From assembly GCA_040218145.1 (NCBI GenBank), contig JAVJQK010000079.1:1-38832 (forward strand): DNA of 38,832 nt. Reading direction: 5' to 3'. Position 1 is the stretch's first letter. Each line of letters opens with the position of its first letter. The notes under the pieces are model-generated. The model made no database searches. It was not told the origin of the DNA and saw nothing but the letters and a program-made list of their open reading frames with translations. The translations under genes and the position numbers were made by a program. Origin of the DNA: Sandaracinaceae bacterium (GTDB lineage Bacteria; Myxococcota_A; Polyangia; Polyangiales; Sandaracinaceae). This document shows positions 31,336-38,832 of this stretch, piece by piece.

Positions 31336-33108
31336 TCAGCCGGGGTCGAAGTAGGCGTCTGCGTCCACGTAGGGCACGCCGAGGCGGCTCGCGATCCCTC
31401 GGTCCGCGGCCGAGGTGCCCACCCAGAGGCAGCGCGCCGGGTCGAGCGCGTGCTCGAGGATCAACGCCACCCCGAGGCCGGGCAGGGGCTTGCGGCACCA
31501 GCAGATCGGCGGCCCGGCGGCGTGGCGACAGAAGCGCGCGTCCAGGTCTCGCCCGAGCCCCGCCTCGAGGCGCGCGACGCGCCGCGCGACCGCCTCCGGG
31601 CTCGCCTTCGGGGCCCAGCCCGTGGCGCAGAGCGTCCGGGGCTCCTCTCGCAGCCGCGCCGCGCGCTCCGGCGCGAGCGTCACCGCCTCGCCCTCGAACG
31701 AGGCGAAGCTCTCGACGCTGACGATCACCGCCTCGCCGTCGCCACCCCACGGCGCGCGCTCGAACGCGCGCCGCTCCAGCGCCGAGAAGCCCTCGTCCTC
31801 GGTGGGTGGCTCGAACGCGGCGCGATAGCGGAGCTGCACGCGGGGGTCGAAGAGGTTCGGATCGTCCTTGCCGGCCCGCTTCATCTCGTCCGGCTCGAGG
31901 AGCCGGCCCGTCCGCTCGATCATGCGCACGCACGCGTTGACCTGCGCGTCCTCGAGCGCCGTGTCGACGAGCACGCAGCGCACGGGCAGATCGTGCTTCC
32001 AGGCGATCTCGAGGACCTGGTCGCGCAGCGCGCGGGTCGCGTAGGTGTTGTCGAGCACGACGCGGCGGGGGCCCGTGTTCGTGAGCGTGCTCAGGAGCGC
32101 GCCCAGCCGACCGTGCAGCGCCTTCAGCGTCCCCCCGGTCGCGTCGCGGTTGAGCCGCGCGTAGCCCGCCTCGACCAGCGCTCGGGCGTGCGTGCTCTTG
32201 CCGGCGCCCGGGATCCCCATCAGCAAGACGACTTCATCCTGTCCGCCGTCCCTCGGCGGAGTGGGCGGGCACCTGAGCCGCGCGCCGAGCGGAAACCGGG
32301 CGTCGAGCGCCTCGCGCGCCCCGTCGTCGAGGGAGAGCGGCGCCAGCGCGTCCCGCGCGGTCTCGGGCCGCGTGCAGCCGGGCAGCGGCGTGGCGCCGAG
32401 GTCGCGGAGCCACGCGAGCGTCATCGCCCACGGCGAGACGCCGCGCGCCTCGGCCAGCGCTCCGAGCGCGCGGTCCCGGCCGATCTTCGCCGCCCTCTTC
32501 GGCCCGCCGAGGGGCGAGTGCGCGAGCAGCGCGATGCCCTCGTCGAGGCAGTAGCGCGGCACGCCTCCGCGGAGGCCGCTCTCCTCGAAGGGCGACAGCC
32601 CGATCTGCACCGCGTCGACGTCCATGTGCGCGCGCGCCTCCCGGAGCTGCGCGACGCCCACGTTGCAGAGACCCAGCCGCGCCACGAGGCCATCGGCCTT
32701 CAGCTTCGCGAGCGCGCGGCACGTCGTCTTCCAGCTGACGCGCGGGTCGGGGGCGTGCAGCAGGTAGAGATCGATCGTCTCGACCCCGAGCGCCTCGAGC
32801 GAGCCTTCGCACGCCTGACGGATCGCCTTGGCCCTTCCGTCCGGCACCCACCGTCCACCCGGGCGTGTCAGGCCGCCCTTCGTCGCGACGCGCGGTCGCG
32901 GCCCGCTCCACGCGTCGAGGGCCCGCACCAGCCACCGCTCGTTGATCCCGAACACGCCGTCGTCGGGCCCGTAGACGTTGGCCGTGTCGAGCAAGGTCAC
33001 CCCCGCCTCGAGCGCCGCGCCGACCACCTCGTGCGCCGCCGCTTCGGTCTCGAAGCGCATGCAGCCGAGGGCGCGCTCGACGCGTCCGAGCGGGGCTCCG
33101 GGCGTCAT
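31336..33108 (-). CDS. Aldo-keto reductase / polynucleotide kinase-like / degenerate HAD fusion
   Basis: Three-domain protein of 590 residues. Residues 1-275 are an aldo-keto reductase with the full tetrad: Asp41 and Tyr46 (LLDTANVYG), Lys77 (VATKGG) and His118 (YLLHAPDP). Residues about 290-430 are a P-loop kinase of the polynucleotide kinase type: GIPGAGKST (298-306), LNRD and LDNTYAT, as in the kinase half of PNKP and T4 Pnk. Residues about 458-590 resemble a GmhB/PNKP-type HAD phosphatase: Zn-loop ligands Cys527, His529, Cys536, Cys538 and the CRKPLPG Lys are kept, but the nucleophile Asp is missing (VIVSVES) and the last acidic motif reads GTSAADRG, so phosphatase activity is doubtful. 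Starts three bases after the upstream stop. A nucleic acid repair link is plausible. Confidence 0.9.
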   Translation of the reverse strand: MTPGAPLGRVERALGCMRFETEAAAHEVVGAALEAGVTLLDTANVYGPDDGVFGINERWLVRALDAWSGPRPRVATKGGLTRPGGRWVPDGRAKAIRQACEGSLEALGVETIDLYLLHAPDPRVSWKTTCRALAKLKADGLVARLGLCNVGVAQLREARAHMDVDAVQIGLSPFEESGLRGGVPRYCLDEGIALLAHSPLGGPKRAAKIGRDRALGALAEARGVSPWAMTLAWLRDLGATPLPGCTRPETARDALAPLSLDDGAREALDARFPLGARLRCPPTPPRDGGQDEVVLLMGIPGAGKSTHARALVEAGYARLNRDATGGTLKALHGRLGALLSTLTNTGPRRVVLDNTYATRALRDQVLEIAWKHDLPVRCVLVDTALEDAQVNACVRMIERTGRLLEPDEMKRAGKDDPNLFDPRVQLRYRAAFEPPTEDEGFSALERRAFERAPWGGDGEAVIVSVESFASFEGEAVTLAPERAARLREEPRTLCATGWAPKASPEAVARRVARLEAGLGRDLDARFCRHAAGPPICWCRKPLPGLGVALILEHALDPARCLWVGTSAADRGIASRLGVPYVDADAYFDPG

Positions 33109-33111
33109 CGC

Positions 33112-33768
33112 TCAGATGGGGGTGCGGCCGCGGGCGATGGCGCGCTCGAGGGCGCGGCGGTCGAAGCCGGTGATGATCTCGCCGCGGAAGTCGATGACCG
33201 GGATCCCGTTCGTCTGCACGCCCGCCGCGCGCGCCGCCTCGAGCATCGCCTGCCGCGCGCCGGGGTCTCGCTCGATGTCTCGCTCCACGAACGGCACGTT
33301 GCGCTCGCGCAGGAACGCCTCGGTGGAGCGACAGGCCGAGCACCACGAGGCGCCGTAGACGATGACGTCGGCGTCTCCCTCGGCGGCCTCGCCCTCCGAC
33401 GGCTCCGGGGTGGTGGCCGCCGCGAGGTGCGCCTCGAGCTCGTCCCGCGGCATGGCGCGCACGGCGTAGCGGCCGTCCTCGCCCGCCTCGCGGAGATCCG
33501 CCACCCACACCTGTGACGGGTCGAGGCGCTCCTCCGGGGCGAGATCGAGGTCGTCGACCCGCACCAGCTCGCGCCGCGCCTCCGGGATCTCGTCGCGGCT
33601 CGCGGCGGTGTGCTGCCCCTCCTCGTCGAACCACACGAGCAGCAGCCCGCTCGCGTCACCGCGCACCTCGAAGGGGGCCTGCGTCGCCCCCTCGACGGCG
33701 GCTCCGCTCGCCTCGTTGCAGCCGAGCAGGAGGACGAAGGCCAGTGCCACGCGAGTCATGCCGCGCAT
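33112..33768 (-). CDS. Lipoprotein with C-terminal glutaredoxin-like domain
   Basis: Predicted 218-residue exported protein with a signal peptide ending LLGC (Cys17), probably a lipoprotein. Residues about 30-115 form a small domain with strands (GLLLVWFDEEGQHT) of unknown type. After an acidic linker, residues about 133-215 are glutaredoxin/thioredoxin-like: VIVYGASWCSACRSTEAFL with redox motif CSAC, VPFVERDIERDP, the cis-Pro in GIPVIDFRGEIITGFD. It would act in thiol-disulfide exchange outside the cytoplasm, which fits the number of Cys-rich exported proteins here. The start is 33768 or the ATG three codons later (33759); neither has a clear ribosome site. Three bases separate it from the AKR fusion gene. 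Confidence 0.84.
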   Translation of the reverse strand: MRGMTRVALAFVLLLGCNEASGAAVEGATQAPFEVRGDASGLLLVWFDEEGQHTAASRDEIPEARRELVRVDDLDLAPEERLDPSQVWVADLREAGEDGRYAVRAMPRDELEAHLAAATTPEPSEGEAAEGDADVIVYGASWCSACRSTEAFLRERNVPFVERDIERDPGARQAMLEAARAAGVQTNGIPVIDFRGEIITGFDRRALERAIARGRTPI

Positions 33769-33810
33769 CTTATCGAAGCAGCGCGCGCTCGCCAGTGACC
33801 AGCGCCACGA

Positions 33811-34263
33811 CTACTCGGCGCTGTTGCGACGGCGGCGGTAGCGGGTCTCGAGGCCGCGGGTCAGCCGATGGCACCGCGTGAACAGATCGCGAGAGCGCTC
33901 GATCGCGTCGTTGGACTGGCGGATGTCGCGCTCGATCCGCTGACGCTCCGTGATGGGCATCGCCTCCTCGTCGGCGCCCGCGCGCACGAGCGCTTCGCGC
34001 GCGCTCCGGTGCAGCGACTCCGCCTCGAGGATGGTCCGGTGGGCCTCGACACACGCGTCGCGCGCGCGCTGCACCTCCTCCGACGTGAGCGGCAGCGAGG
34101 CGAGGGACGCGACCAGCCGCTCGCGCTCCTGGATCGGCGCGTCGAGGTCGAGCTGCTGCACGCGGTCGAGGAAGAGCACGGCGTCGTTCCGCGCGTCGTT
34201 GCCGCAGGCAGAGGAGGCGAGCCCGCACAGGGCGAAGAAGAGGATGTGGAGCCGGGACGTCAC
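33811..34263 (-). CDS. Helical lipoprotein of unknown function
   Basis: Predicted 150-residue lipoprotein with a signal peptide ending SSAC (Cys20). The mature part is almost entirely predicted helix with charged heptad-like patterning (AVLFLDRVQQL; ERERLVASLASL; ERQRIERDIRQSNDAIERS), one Cys pair that could bridge (DACVEAH and FTRCHRL), and a basic tail (RYRRRR). No family recognised. It is 42 bp upstream of the glutaredoxin-like gene and 16 bp downstream of the small helical gene, so probably co-transcribed. Confidence 0.72.
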   Translation of the reverse strand: MTSRLHILFFALCGLASSACGNDARNDAVLFLDRVQQLDLDAPIQERERLVASLASLPLTSEEVQRARDACVEAHRTILEAESLHRSAREALVRAGADEEAMPITERQRIERDIRQSNDAIERSRDLFTRCHRLTRGLETRYRRRRNSAE

Positions 34264-34279
34264 GCCGCGGGAGGCTACG

Positions 34280-34588
34280 CTATGCGGCGCGGATGTCGAG
34301 CGCGGGGCCGAGGCGGTGCAGCGCCTCGAAGAGCTCGCGATCGAGCCGCTCGAGCGCCGCCTCCTCCACCTCGAGGTACTGCCGCGTGGCGCGGCCGGCC
34401 GCGTCGCGGCTGTCGAGATCGATCAGCACGGCCTCGTCCAGGAGGCGCATCAGCTGCGGAGCGCCGACGCGCTCGAGCGCCACGCGAAGCGGGGCCAGCT
34501 CAGCGATGGCGATGCGGGCGAGGAAGCCCTCGTGCCCCACCTCGTTGACGAGGCGGAAGTACTCTCGAGCGCGGTCGACGTCGGTCAT
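34280..34588 (-). CDS. Small helical cytoplasmic protein
   Basis: Predicted 102-residue soluble protein from the ATG at 34588, with GGAG just upstream. It is mostly helical, Leu/Ala/Glu/Arg-rich, without Cys, signal or membrane segment (MTDVDRAREYFRLVNEVG; LIDLDSRDAAGRATRQYL). I do not recognise a family. It lies between the UspA-type gene (59 bp upstream) and a lipoprotein gene (16 bp downstream) in the long minus-strand run. Confidence 0.65.
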   Translation of the reverse strand: MTDVDRAREYFRLVNEVGHEGFLARIAIAELAPLRVALERVGAPQLMRLLDEAVLIDLDSRDAAGRATRQYLEVEEAALERLDRELFEALHRLGPALDIRAA

Positions 34589-34647
34589 GGCTCCAGCATG
34601 ACGCTCCCGCTGCGTCACCCGAGATCCAGGTCTGCGACGAGGGCGAG

Positions 34648-35121
34648 TCAGAGCTCGTCGAGATCGACCGGATCGCGCTCGCGCACCGCGAGCACGTCGG
34701 CGCGGGCCATCTGCACGACACGCTCCGCCACGCTCCCCATGATCCAGCGCTGCCAGCCGCGGCGCCCGTGCGTGGCGAGCACGATGAGGTCGGGAGCGAG
34801 GCGCACGTCGAGGGTGAGGATCTCCGTCGCGGGATCGCCGAGCACCACCCGGTAGTCGATCTCGACGTCGGCGTTCTTCACGTCGGCCGGGATGCGCTCC
34901 TCGAGCGCGGCGGCCGCTCCCTGCTTGGCCGCCTCGAGCTTGCCGGCGTCGCGCGTGACCTCGTAGTGCGCGAACAGCGGGCTCGGCGCGTCGGGCTCGG
35001 GGAGCACGTGCACGGCGGTGAGCTTCGCGCCCGAGTCGGCCGCGAGCTGCGCGCCTCGGGAGAGCGCGAGGTCTCCGAGCGTCGAGAAGTCGGTGGCGGC
35101 GAGCACGTGCTTGTACTTCAC
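34648..35121 (-). CDS. Universal stress protein (UspA family)
   Basis: Usp-fold protein of 157 residues, the usual single-domain length. The N-terminus KHVLAATDFSTLGDLAL is the family strand-helix start with the adenine-contacting Asp; the ATP-binding signature G-x2-G-x9-G-S is seen in THGRRGWQRWIMGSVAERV, so this is probably the ATP-binding kind. Family members respond to growth arrest and other stress; partners vary. It lies 35 bp downstream of the HEAT-repeat lipoprotein gene. Confidence 0.93.
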   Translation of the reverse strand: MKYKHVLAATDFSTLGDLALSRGAQLAADSGAKLTAVHVLPEPDAPSPLFAHYEVTRDAGKLEAAKQGAAAALEERIPADVKNADVEIDYRVVLGDPATEILTLDVRLAPDLIVLATHGRRGWQRWIMGSVAERVVQMARADVLAVRERDPVDLDEL

Positions 35122-35156
35122 GGTTCGAATCTCCTGCGGTGATGAGGCGCGCGGCC

Positions 35157-36461
35157 TCAGCTGGCGGCCGCGGCGGCGAGGATGCCACCGGCGGCGTAGA
35201 TACGCACGAGCGCGTCCTCGTCACCGAGGTGGCGCCGCGCGCGATCGGGCTGCATCGCCTCGCGTGCGAGGGCGCGGGCCGCGGTCCGCCTCAGCACGCT
35301 GACGCCGTCTCCGCGCGCCACCTCGTCGAGCTTCGAGACGGCCGCCTCGTGCGCCTCGGCGGCGAGCAGCGCCGCGGCCTGCACGCCGGGCATCCCCTCG
35401 TCCGCGAGCAGCTCCTCGAGCGCACGCGACGCCGTGGCGCGATCGCGGCGCCAGAGCGCCCGCGCGAACGACAGCCGGACCTCGGGCTCGGTCTCCGTGG
35501 CGAGGGCCGCGCGCACCGCGTCGATCGGCGCGTCGGCCGTGCTGGGGAGCCCGGTCAGCGCGACCCCGGCCTGGGAGCGGAGCCCCGCGTCGCGCGCCTC
35601 GAGGGCCCCGCGGAGGTACGCGCGCGCCGCCGACGCCCCCGTCGGAGAGCCGTCGTCGTCGAGCTGCGCGAGCACCCGCGCCGCCTCGATCCCGGCCGGG
35701 CTGGGCGCCATCTCGAGCAACGCCCCGAGCGCGACGCGCGCCTGCGCCTCGTCGGCGCGGACGAGGGCGCCGACCGCGGCGAGGCGCACGCTCGACATCG
35801 GATCGCCCAGCCGCTCGCGCAGCGCGTCGACCCCCGCGGGTCCGGCGAGGGCCAGCGAGCCCACGGCCGCCGCGCGCACCGCCGGATCCGGATCGACCCG
35901 CGCCGCCTCGGCGAGCGCGCGGAGCACGTCCGCGTCATCGCGGGGAGACAACGCCCTCGCCGCCGCGCGCCGCACCTCGGCGCTGGGCGCCCGGAGGTGC
36001 TCGAGCAGGAGATCGCGATCGAGCGCCGGATCCATCCCCAGGATCGCGGCCGCGAGCACCGCCGGGTCCTCGTGGTCGGCGAGCGCGCGGAGCGACAGGC
36101 GCGCGCTCTCACTCCCACGCCGGGCCAGCACCTCGAGCGCGGCGAGCCGCGAAGGCCCCACGCCCTCGGCCTCGGCGAGCCGGATCAACCCCGGCTCCCC
36201 CGCGGTCCCGGCCAGCGAGAGCTGCAAGATCGCCGCGCGTCGTCGCTCGCCGTCGTCGCTCCGCGCCTCGCGCTCCAGGAGCAAGCCGGCGACCCGTCCG
36301 AGCACGTCGGCGTCCGCGCCTTCGCTCCGGCGGTAGTCCTCGTAGGCGGCGATCGCGCCGTCCAGATCGTCCGCCTCCACCGCGGTGGCCACCCTCCCCC
36401 GTGGCCCGCCTCCGCAGGCGGTGAACAGGAGGATCGCCATGGCCGTTCGCGCGCACTTCAT
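35157..36461 (-). CDS. HEAT-repeat lipoprotein
   Basis: Predicted 434-residue lipoprotein. The ATG at 36461 gives a signal peptide ending FTAC (Cys16); an ATG at 36440 would shorten it too much. A TPR-like helix pair (about 25-50) is followed from about 65 to the end by at least eight HEAT/PBS-lyase-type repeats of about 30 residues (DPAVLAAAILGMDPALDRDLLLEHL; AEVRRAAARALS; PAVRAAAVGSLALAG; SSVRLAAVGALVRA). Such solenoids are protein-interaction platforms. It starts the long minus-strand gene run and is divergent from the DUF4062-GAF gene with 37 bp between starts. Function unknown. Confidence 0.84.
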   Translation of the reverse strand: MKCARTAMAILLFTACGGGPRGRVATAVEADDLDGAIAAYEDYRRSEGADADVLGRVAGLLLEREARSDDGERRRAAILQLSLAGTAGEPGLIRLAEAEGVGPSRLAALEVLARRGSESARLSLRALADHEDPAVLAAAILGMDPALDRDLLLEHLRAPSAEVRRAAARALSPRDDADVLRALAEAARVDPDPAVRAAAVGSLALAGPAGVDALRERLGDPMSSVRLAAVGALVRADEAQARVALGALLEMAPSPAGIEAARVLAQLDDDGSPTGASAARAYLRGALEARDAGLRSQAGVALTGLPSTADAPIDAVRAALATETEPEVRLSFARALWRRDRATASRALEELLADEGMPGVQAAALLAAEAHEAAVSKLDEVARGDGVSVLRRTAARALAREAMQPDRARRHLGDEDALVRIYAAGGILAAAAAS

Positions 36462-36498
36462 GCGCGGCGAGCTTCGCACGTGTGGTAACGCTTTGCCC

Positions 36499-37683
36499 AT
36501 GAGCCAGCGGCTCGTGGTCTTCCTCAGCTCGACCGTCGAGGATCTCGACGGCGTGCGGCGAGACGTGCGCGCGGCGCTCGAGGCGCGCGGCATCGAGGTG
36601 CGCACCAGCGAGGATCCCGACTTCCCCGTCGAGCCCGGCGTGACCTCGCACGACGCGTGTCTCCGGGCGGTCCGCGAGGCGCACGTCTTCGTCCTGCTGG
36701 TCGCCTCCCGCTTCGGCGGCGAGTACCAGCGACAGAACAAGTCGATCACGTGGCGCGAGTGGGAGGAGGCGATGGACGCCGGCCTGCTCCCGATCGTGCT
36801 CGTGCAGCAGGAGACGAACGCGCTCGCGAAGCAGATCTTCAAGGCGCGGCGCGAGCTCGTCGCGCGCCACCCCGACGAGCAGGTGGTCGAGATCGACGCG
36901 CGCCTCCGCGAGGTGCCCGAGTTCTCCGATCGCAAGCCCGACCGCCACAACCTCCCGGGCGTGCAGCGCTTCATCGACGCGCTCCGCAAGGGTCACGTCG
37001 ACAACTGGATGCACGGCGACTGGGACGGCGGCGCGCCCGCGGCGATCGCGCGGGTCGACGCGCGCCTGCACGCAGCCCTCGCCGTGGCCCGCAGCCGGGT
37101 TCGCCCCGCGCGCGAGGCGGCCGAGCGGGAGCGCCTGCGCACCGACGCCATCCACCAGATCTCGTCGGTGGCCGCCCACCTCTCGATCCAGATCCGCGGC
37201 GGCTCACGGACGCGCGCCGACGCGGTCGATCTCCTGCTGCGCTTGTGGAAGGGCCACCGCGGGGCGCTGCTCGGCTACACCGAGCGAGACCGCCACAACT
37301 TCGTCGTCTATCTGCTCGAGGGAGATCGCCTCCGCCCCGTGCACCGCGAGGCCCACCCGGCGATCCCCGTGCACGGTCGGAGCTGGAAGGTCGGCCAGGG
37401 CCACGTCGGGAAGTGCGTGGCCGAGAACCAGCTCCTCGTCAGCGGCGACATCCGGCACACGCAGGCCTGGGTGCCCTCCGAGGCCCGCCCCACCGACGTC
37501 CAGCACTACGTCAGCGCGGTCAGCGTGCCCTTCTCGTACCGCACGCCCACCGACGAGCCGGAGGGCGCGCTCATCGTGACCAGCTCGCGGCTCGACCACT
37601 TTCGCAGCCCGGATCAAGTCGAAGTGTTGACGATCGGCACGCTCGTCAACATCTTGACCATGACCCTGAACGTGGGAGCGTAA
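36499..37683 (+). CDS. DUF4062 (TIR-like) and GAF domain protein
   Basis: Cytoplasmic protein of 394 residues. Residues about 3-85 match DUF4062, a TIR/SEFIR-like fold: RLVVFLSSTVEDLDGVRRDV, EPGVTSHDACLRAVREAHVFVLLVASRFGGEY and SITWREWEEA. A helical linker (about 150-225) leads to a GAF-type sensory domain (about 235-390: GYTERDRHNFVVYLLEGD, SWKVGQGHVGKCVAENQLL, AVSVPFSY, ALIVTSS). DUF4062 commonly acts as an N-terminal effector or adaptor module in NTPase and signalling proteins; here a GAF sensor replaces the NTPase. The start at 36499 is preferred over upstream in-frame codons because it begins the conserved fold. A small gene follows four bases later. Signal and output unknown. Confidence 0.87.
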   Translation: MSQRLVVFLSSTVEDLDGVRRDVRAALEARGIEVRTSEDPDFPVEPGVTSHDACLRAVREAHVFVLLVASRFGGEYQRQNKSITWREWEEAMDAGLLPIVLVQQETNALAKQIFKARRELVARHPDEQVVEIDARLREVPEFSDRKPDRHNLPGVQRFIDALRKGHVDNWMHGDWDGGAPAAIARVDARLHAALAVARSRVRPAREAAERERLRTDAIHQISSVAAHLSIQIRGGSRTRADAVDLLLRLWKGHRGALLGYTERDRHNFVVYLLEGDRLRPVHREAHPAIPVHGRSWKVGQGHVGKCVAENQLLVSGDIRHTQAWVPSEARPTDVQHYVSAVSVPFSYRTPTDEPEGALIVTSSRLDHFRSPDQVEVLTIGTLVNILTMTLNVGA

Positions 37684-37687
37684 GGCC

Positions 37688-37879
37688 GTGGATCACGAGA
37701 GCTACCCGATCGTCGGAGGCATGTTGGCCGCCGACACGCCGCAGAGCGCGGCGAGCCGCATCCTCGACCTGCTCGAGCGCGGCGAGACCGAGCGGGTCCG
37801 CGAGCTCATCGCCGAGCGCGCCGCCCGCACCGCCGCCGCGATGGCCCGCGAGCTCGCCGCGGCCGAAGACGACCTGTAG
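37688..37879 (+). CDS. Small helical partner of the DUF4062-GAF gene
   Basis: Predicted 63-residue protein with GTG start; GGGAG lies nine bases upstream inside the end of the preceding gene. Sequence is Ala/Glu/Arg-rich and helical (SAASRILDLLERGETERVRELIAERAARTAAAMAR split over two helices). No family recognised. Four bases separate it from the DUF4062-GAF stop, so the pair is likely co-expressed. Confidence 0.6.
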   Translation: MDHESYPIVGGMLAADTPQSAASRILDLLERGETERVRELIAERAARTAAAMARELAAAEDDL

Positions 37880-37993
37880 CCCTCGAGGGGGCTCCGTCTC
37901 GATTCTCCGTCGGCGCCGCCGTCGTGCGATTATTCCGCCCATCGGGTACTCTCGCCGTTGGTGCGCGAGTCAGAGCGAGTCGATGGGAGTCCG

Positions 37994-38832
37994 ATGATCG
38001 AGCGTAGGTCCTGGGTGTTCGGCTTGGTGGTCGCCGCCTTCATCGCGAGCGCCACTCCCACGGCGAGCCTGGCGCAGTCCGTCCCCGCGCTCGAACGCAC
38101 CGCCGGGGCCTGCACGTCGTGCGCCCCCGATGGCTGGACAATCAGCACGCCCTCGCCCGACGTCATCGTCGGGAACGGCCCCTGGCCGGGCGGGACCTGG
38201 GTCGTGAGCGACCTGGCCGGGGGGCCCCGGGAGGGCTCGACCCTCCTCATGACGCTCGCCGGCGGGTCCACCCGAGAGGCCGTGACCGCGACGATCACCG
38301 GGCTCACGCCGGGGGGCTCCTACGAGCTGTCGGTCTACTACCAAGGTGCCACGCTCAGCTCGAGCGCCGGGACCTACGTCAACGGCGACTTCCGCGTCAC
38401 CGTCGCCGGGACGACGGCCGACTTCCCCACCAGCAGTGGAGACGCGTGGAGCGAAGCCGTGGTCCCGTTCACGGCCTCGGGGACGACCGCGTCGGTGATC
38501 CTGTCCATCCGTGACCTCGGGACGGGCACCTTCGGCGGATTCGTCGCCGCCGACGACATCAGCGTGCGGAGCACGATTCCCGACGCGGACGGGGACGGAG
38601 ATCCGGACGCGACCGATTGCGCGCCCGGTGACCCGACCATCTTCACGGGGGCACCGGAGGTCGCCGACGACGGAGTCGACCAGGACTGCAACGGCGCCGA
38701 CACGATCACGTGCTTCGTCGACGCCGACATGGACGGCTTCGGCACCGTCGCGGGGACCACCACCCTCGCCGCCGACGGCTCCTGCGACACCGCCGACATG
38801 GAGGCCACCACCGCCACCGACTGCGACGACAT
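37994..38832 (+). CDS. Secreted MopE-type metal-binding-motif protein (3' end outside window)
   Basis: N-terminal 279 residues of an exported protein; the frame is open at the right edge. The ATG has GGGAG four bases upstream. Signal peptide ends ASLAQ (about residue 28). Residues about 40-190 look like a beta-sandwich domain of the carbohydrate-binding or jelly-roll type (GWTISTPSPDVIVGNGPWP; REAVTATITGLTPGGSYELSVYY cut short here). From about 195 there are MopE-type Asp-rich repeats (DADGDGDPDATDCAPGDP; DDGVDQDCNGAD; CFVDADMDGFG; TDCDDD). Surface localisation and calcium or copper binding are family-level expectations. The 114 bp before it hold no promoter I could identify. Confidence 0.85.
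   Translation, partial: MIERRSWVFGLVVAAFIASATPTASLAQSVPALERTAGACTSCAPDGWTISTPSPDVIVGNGPWPGGTWVVSDLAGGPREGSTLLMTLAGGSTREAVTATITGLTPGGSYELSVYYQGATLSSSAGTYVNGDFRVTVAGTTADFPTSSGDAWSEAVVPFTASGTTASVILSIRDLGTGTFGGFVAADDISVRSTIPDADGDGDPDATDCAPGDPTIFTGAPEVADDGVDQDCNGADTITCFVDADMDGFGTVAGTTTLAADGSCDTADMEATTATDCDD

Noticed and set aside
24128-33516. Three plus-strand open frames of 988-1175 codons opposite the giant, ATPase and AKR genes
   Set aside because: Arg/Ala-rich sequences with no recognisable domains, caused by high GC removing stop codons. The minus-strand proteins carry clear motifs.

Overview
High-GC, gene-dense DNA from what looks like a myxobacterium-type (Myxococcota/Polyangiales-like) chromosome. 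The evidence is three Hanks-type Ser/Thr kinases, nine predicted lipoproteins (several Cys-rich, DUF4215 or MopE-like), TPR/PEGA membrane proteins, G/C at wobble positions, and GTG/TTG starts. This taxonomic call is inference from gene style; no rRNA or marker phylogeny was possible. I saw no tRNA, rRNA, insertion sequence, prophage or CRISPR array. Both window edges cut a gene, and no gene-free stretch exceeds 300 bases.

Layout. (1) 1-8009, all minus: kinase-receiver fusion, Lgt-like membrane protein, SUMF1-fold protein, lipoprotein, soluble kinase with a zinc ribbon, TPR-PEGA membrane protein, then a DUF4215-repeat lipoprotein running off the left edge. Gaps of 9-71 bp suggest one transcription unit. 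(2) 8.2-11.3 kb: two small membrane proteins, then the housekeeping GTPases era and der. (3) 11.4-12.9 kb: a Glu/Ala-rich lipoprotein with a terminator hairpin, and a stand-alone LigD-type polymerase/primase. (4) 12.9-17.9 kb: MopE-like lipoprotein coupled to a TPR-PEGA-like protein, divergent from a transmembrane kinase; then a small lipoprotein. (5) 18.1-23.4 kb, plus: MscS channel and a stressosome operon rsbR-rsbS-rsbT-(HATPase+PP2C)-(histidine kinase+receiver), every junction overlapping, behind a good sigma-54-type promoter candidate. (6) 24.1-36.5 kb, minus: a co-directional run of eight genes: HEAT-repeat lipoprotein, UspA, small helical protein, lipoprotein, glutaredoxin-like lipoprotein, an aldo-keto reductase/polynucleotide-kinase/HAD fusion, an Hsp90-like ATPase and a translationally coupled 1867-residue protein. 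(7) 36.5-38.8 kb, plus: DUF4062-GAF protein with a small partner, then a truncated MopE-type secreted protein.

How the parts may work together. The stressosome region is a coherent signalling device: an RsbR/RsbS scaffold would release RsbT, the PP2C-type protein would reset it, and the terminal hybrid kinase is the probable output in place of a sigma factor. The most novel-looking unit is the Hsp90-like ATPase plus giant protein (24065-31293). The two overlap by four bases, and the giant appears to start with a catalytically dead copy of the same fold. The linked AKR-PNK-pseudo-HAD fusion is also unusual. A third theme is the pairing, seen twice, of a Ser/Thr kinase with a TPR-PEGA membrane protein and a Cys-rich lipoprotein.
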